64,000 nucleotides of DNA, from assembly GCF_050749805.1 (NCBI RefSeq), contig NZ_CP192738.1, forward strand, positions 6,014,001-6,078,000. Direction: 5' to 3'. The position numbers were made by a program, and so were the translations under genes. The stretch is from Hahella sp018986435 (GTDB lineage: Bacteria; Pseudomonadota; Gammaproteobacteria; Pseudomonadales; Oleiphilaceae). How positions within the stretch are numbered: position 1 is the first letter of the stretch; each line of letters starts with the position of its first letter. Of this stretch, positions 61,491 to 64,000 are shown in pieces. The notes below the pieces were generated by a model, which was not told the DNA's origin, made no database searches, and saw nothing but the letters and a program-made list of their open reading frames with translations.

Positions 61491-62099
61491 ATGAGCGCAA
61501 AAGAAACTCAGAGTTATACCGGCTTTCACGGCCACCAGCTTTTCGCCGCCGGCGACTTACCGGAAGTGGCGTTGAAGGCCAAATCCTTACTGGAGCAGGA
61601 CGCCAATGCCCCCGTCGCCATTTACGACAACGCCACCGGACGGATTGTAGAGGTCGATTATCGCGGCGCGGCTGAAGACGTCCTCGCCAGGATCGCAGCA
61701 AGCAGCGAAGACGGCGCCCCCAAACCTAAAGCAGGACCTGGACGTCCCAAACTGGGAGTGGTGTCGCGAGAAGTCACGCTGCTGCCCCGTCACTGGGACT
61801 GGTTAAGAGCGCAACCCGGCGGCGCTTCTGTGGCGCTGCGCAAGCTGGTCGAAGCGGCCAGACGCGACAATGTGGACAAAGACCGGTCACGTCTGGCGCT
61901 GGAAGCCGTGTATCGCTTCATGTCCACCGTCGCCGGCGACTTCCCCGGCTTTGAAGAGGCCTGTCGCGCCTTCTTCGCCAAAGACTATGAAACCTTTGAT
62001 GACATGATTTCGCTATGGCCTGACGACATTCAGGACTATATCCGGCATCAGACTGAGAAGGCGTTGGAGATGGAAAAGCTGGCGGAGGCCCAGGACTGA
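61491..62099 (+). CDS. DUF2239 family protein
   Basis: A 202-residue soluble protein of the DUF2239 family, recognised by GPGRPKLGVVSREVTLLPRHWDWL at about 83-106 (given here as GPGRPKLGVV then REVTLLPRHW) and QPGGASVALRKLVEAARR. The basic GRPKLG segment and ASVALRKLVE helix resemble those of small DNA-binding proteins, but no function is established. AGGAG lies eight bases before the ATG at 61491; a GTG three codons upstream is less likely. Operator-like repeats precede it and a strong terminator follows. Confidence 0.88.
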   Translation: MSAKETQSYTGFHGHQLFAAGDLPEVALKAKSLLEQDANAPVAIYDNATGRIVEVDYRGAAEDVLARIAASSEDGAPKPKAGPGRPKLGVVSREVTLLPRHWDWLRAQPGGASVALRKLVEAARRDNVDKDRSRLALEAVYRFMSTVAGDFPGFEEACRAFFAKDYETFDDMISLWPDDIQDYIRHQTEKALEMEKLAEAQD

Positions 62100-62117
62100 G
62101 CCCCGCTATTCAGCTCA

Positions 62118-62154
62118 GCGACACGCGCCATTTTATAGCGCGTGTCGCCGTTTT
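62118..62154 (+). terminator. Intrinsic terminator after the DUF2239 gene
   Basis: A perfect 11-bp stem, GCGACACGCGC/GCGCGTGTCGC, with a 9-base AT-rich loop, followed by CGTTTTC. It separates the convergent DUF2239 and outer-membrane genes. Confidence 0.75.
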
Positions 62155-62166
62155 CGCGCGGCAAGA

Positions 62167-62862
62167 CTAGAACTGATAGGTCACCGCCACAGACAGAAAT
62201 CCCTGCGCGCCACCCAGATCATCTTCTATATCGCGACGCTCGCGCTCCAGATTATCCGCAGACAAAACGCCTCCAGGATCTCTAGCGCTCAGCCTCACAT
62301 CAGGATCGCTTAACGGCGTCATCACCCCAAACTCGGCCTGGAAAGAGAAGCCGGATTCGCTGCGAATGCGATTCCCCCACCCCAGACTCAGATAAGGCGC
62401 CCAGGAAGACTGATCGATTTCCGCATCCAAACGTACATTATCGCTGCTGCTGACATGCGCGCCGCCGACGTCGAAAGATTGATCCGCCTTGGTGCTCCCT
62501 TTGATGTCGTGATCAAAATAAACCAGACCGCCGGAGAAAAAGATGTTATCCACATACTTACCGGAGAATGGATACCAGTCCACGCCGCCGGTCAGCGTCC
62601 CTGTGCGGAGATCCGCTTTGTATTTGGTTCCGCTCAGCTCAAGATCATCGACGTCGTCCACATCCAGCCCGCCGAAGGTAAAACGCAGCTGCAGTTGATC
62701 TTCATCCACCAGACTCCAGTCCGTCCGTTTGGCGGCGGTGACGCCAACGCCCTGCGTCCCCAGCATGCCGCCTACAGAGTAATCCGCCGCCTGCGCCGAA
62801 GTCGTGTAAGCTGCAGCCAAAATAAGTGTCGCCCCCAGGCGAACGATAGAATTGCCAGCCAT
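62167..62862 (-). CDS. Predicted outer-membrane beta-barrel protein
   Basis: A 231-residue secreted protein with a signal peptide (residues about 1-25, cleaved after AQA). Alternating hydrophobic strands end in VAVTYQF, a terminal Phe typical of outer-membrane barrels. Repeated aspartates (GGLDVDDVDDLEL) lie in what would be a loop. It resembles small 8-strand barrels, though no specific family is certain. GGGAGG lies eight bases before the ATG at 62862; an in-frame start eight codons upstream is less likely. Function unknown. Confidence 0.75.
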   Translation of the reverse strand: MAGNSIVRLGATLILAAAYTTSAQAADYSVGGMLGTQGVGVTAAKRTDWSLVDEDQLQLRFTFGGLDVDDVDDLELSGTKYKADLRTGTLTGGVDWYPFSGKYVDNIFFSGGLVYFDHDIKGSTKADQSFDVGGAHVSSSDNVRLDAEIDQSSWAPYLSLGWGNRIRSESGFSFQAEFGVMTPLSDPDVRLSARDPGGVLSADNLERERRDIEDDLGGAQGFLSVAVTYQF

Positions 62863-63078
62863 TGCCCGGCCTCCCTCTTTTATCAATATTCAAAAATATT
62901 CAAATCTAACTACACAAAAGGAGATGTGATCTTAAGAGGCCAAACGAAAAAGGTATGTGGCTGATTTGGGACAGAATGTGACGCCAAATCCGCGCACGTG
63001 ACCAGAGTGCTTCATCAAGGACGAGAGACGGATTTGGATAACAGGACAAGCGAGAGGCGCGGAGCAAAAGCGGCCAGT

Positions 63079-64000
63079 TTAACCGGCGGAGGGCGCGCGA
63101 GCCGGCCAGGAAACCTCAATCGCGGCGCCGCCCAGCGGGGAGTCGCCGACGGTGACGTCGCCCTGGTGCCATTGCGCGATCTGACTGACGATAGCCAGTC
63201 CGAGGCCGTGTCCGCCGGATGACGCGCGCTCGGCGTTGCCCAATTGCGCGAAGGGCTGCAGGATGGTCTCCCGTTCAGCCAGGGGAATGCCTGGACCGTC
63301 ATCCTCCACCTTTAAACGACAAAGTGCGCCGTCGCATCGCAGGCTGACCCGCACGCGGGACTGTGCATAGCGGGAGGCGTTATCCAGCAGGTTATGCAAC
63401 ACCCGACCGATGGCGCGTGAGTCCGCCCATATGCGGGCGCCGCGCAGGGTCTCGTCACAGACAAACTCACAGGCCAGGTCACTGCGTTCAGGCTGATGCA
63501 AATCCACTTCTTCCTCCACCAGGGCCGCCAGGTCAATCTCGCTGAAGTGATTGATGTCGATGGCGCGACTGTAGCGTGAGTGGGTGAGCAATTGATTGAT
63601 CAGGTAATCCAGTGAGTCGATGCTGGCGTGGATGCTTTTGCGATATCGCTCCTGCTCTTCCGCCGTGCAATCCTCCGACTCCAGAATTTCCACCGCGAAG
63701 CGCAGCCGCGCCAACGGGGTGCGAAGATCATGAGCGACGGCATTGGTCAGCTGTTGATGCGAGCGCACCAGCTTCTGAATGCTGTCCGCCATAGCGTTGA
63801 ATGATCGGCCCAGACGTGCGGCGACGGAGCCTTTACGCAACGTCACGCGATGCTCCAGCCGGCCCTGCCCAAACTCCGACGCCGTGCGGTCGAGCCGTTT
63901 GAGATCACGCCACAAGGGCGTCAGCCAGGATAATAAGCCCAAAGCAGTAGCTAACAGTATCGCGGCGAATACCGTCACCAAATAAGAGAGAACCACCCCA
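63079..64000 (-). CDS. Sensor histidine kinase, RstB-like (runs off right edge)
   Basis: The visible 307 residues start inside the second membrane segment (SYLVTVFAAILLATALGLLSWL). They continue with a HAMP linker, the HisKA box NAVAHDLRTPLARLRFAVEI (phospho-acceptor His), and the HATPase_c domain with its N box LDNASRYA, GPGIP and GHGLGLAIV. The N-terminal periplasmic sensor lies beyond the window, so the reading frame is partial and its true start is not seen. The form resembles RstB. The cognate response regulator should lie upstream, outside the window. Confidence 0.88.
   Translation of the reverse strand, partial: GVVLSYLVTVFAAILLATALGLLSWLTPLWRDLKRLDRTASEFGQGRLEHRVTLRKGSVAARLGRSFNAMADSIQKLVRSHQQLTNAVAHDLRTPLARLRFAVEILESEDCTAEEQERYRKSIHASIDSLDYLINQLLTHSRYSRAIDINHFSEIDLAALVEEEVDLHQPERSDLACEFVCDETLRGARIWADSRAIGRVLHNLLDNASRYAQSRVRVSLRCDGALCRLKVEDDGPGIPLAERETILQPFAQLGNAERASSGGHGLGLAIVSQIAQWHQGDVTVGDSPLGGAAIEVSWPARAPSAG

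Noticed and set aside
1..64000. CRISPR array, tRNA/rRNA genes, insertion sequences
   Set aside because: No array of direct repeats with spacers, no cloverleaf or rRNA segment and no transposase or integrase was seen in the gaps or frames.

Overview
This window looks like a chromosomal segment of a marine gammaproteobacterium, most likely Hahella chejuensis or a close relative. That assignment is inference. It rests on classic gammaproteobacterial gene blocks (nudF-yqiB-cpdA-yqiA; aroQ-accB-accC-prmA-dusB-fis-purH-purD), on the many cyclic-di-GMP proteins, and above all on a complete prodigiosin pathway in the Serratia pigA-to-pigN order. No rRNA, tRNA, CRISPR array, transposase or integrase was found.

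Layout. 0-5 kb: the start of an RlmI-type rRNA methyltransferase running off the left edge, an HDOD protein, gcvH and the yqiA/cpdA/yqiB/nudF group on the minus strand. 5-10 kb: a TolC-family channel, waaA, and a coupled FAD oxidoreductase/aldo-keto reductase pair. 10-15 kb: a DUF2333 protein with a LapD-like degenerate GGDEF/EAL receptor, then a REC-REC-GGDEF cyclase. 15-25 kb: housekeeping genes for shikimate and fatty acid synthesis, ribosomal protein methylation, tRNA dihydrouridine, Fis and purines. 25-33 kb: a 1263-residue PAS/GAF/GGDEF/EAL/REC protein whose 3' end overlaps a small KaiB-fold gene, a lipoprotein, a free methionine sulfoxide reductase, an EamA transporter and a second REC-REC-GGDEF cyclase. 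33-36 kb: a lipoprotein built from about twelve repeats of roughly 36 residues, and dapA behind an apparent leader peptide/terminator.

36.4-59.4 kb: the prodigiosin cluster, all on the plus strand. PigI, G and A make pyrrolyl-PCP from proline. PigJ and H extend it to 4-hydroxy-2,2'-bipyrrole-5-methanol. PigM, F and N convert that to methoxy-bipyrrole-carbaldehyde (MBC). PigD, E and B make 2-methyl-3-amyl-pyrrole (MAP). PigC condenses the two. PigL activates the carrier domains, and PigK is a small RedY-like accessory. A DoxX-like membrane gene lies between pigA and pigB. Hairpins without T-tracts lie between several pig genes and may set their relative expression.

59.4-64 kb: accessory genes, including a small membrane protein, a release-factor-like protein lacking GGQ, a small RNA-ligase-like nucleotidyltransferase, a DUF2239 protein behind operator-like repeats, an outer-membrane barrel protein and the end of an RstB-like sensor kinase.

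The best candidates for undescribed biology are the KaiB-fold protein coupled to the c-di-GMP hybrid, the repeat lipoprotein, the dapA leader, the GGQ-less release-factor relative, and the intergenic hairpins and DoxX gene of the pig cluster.
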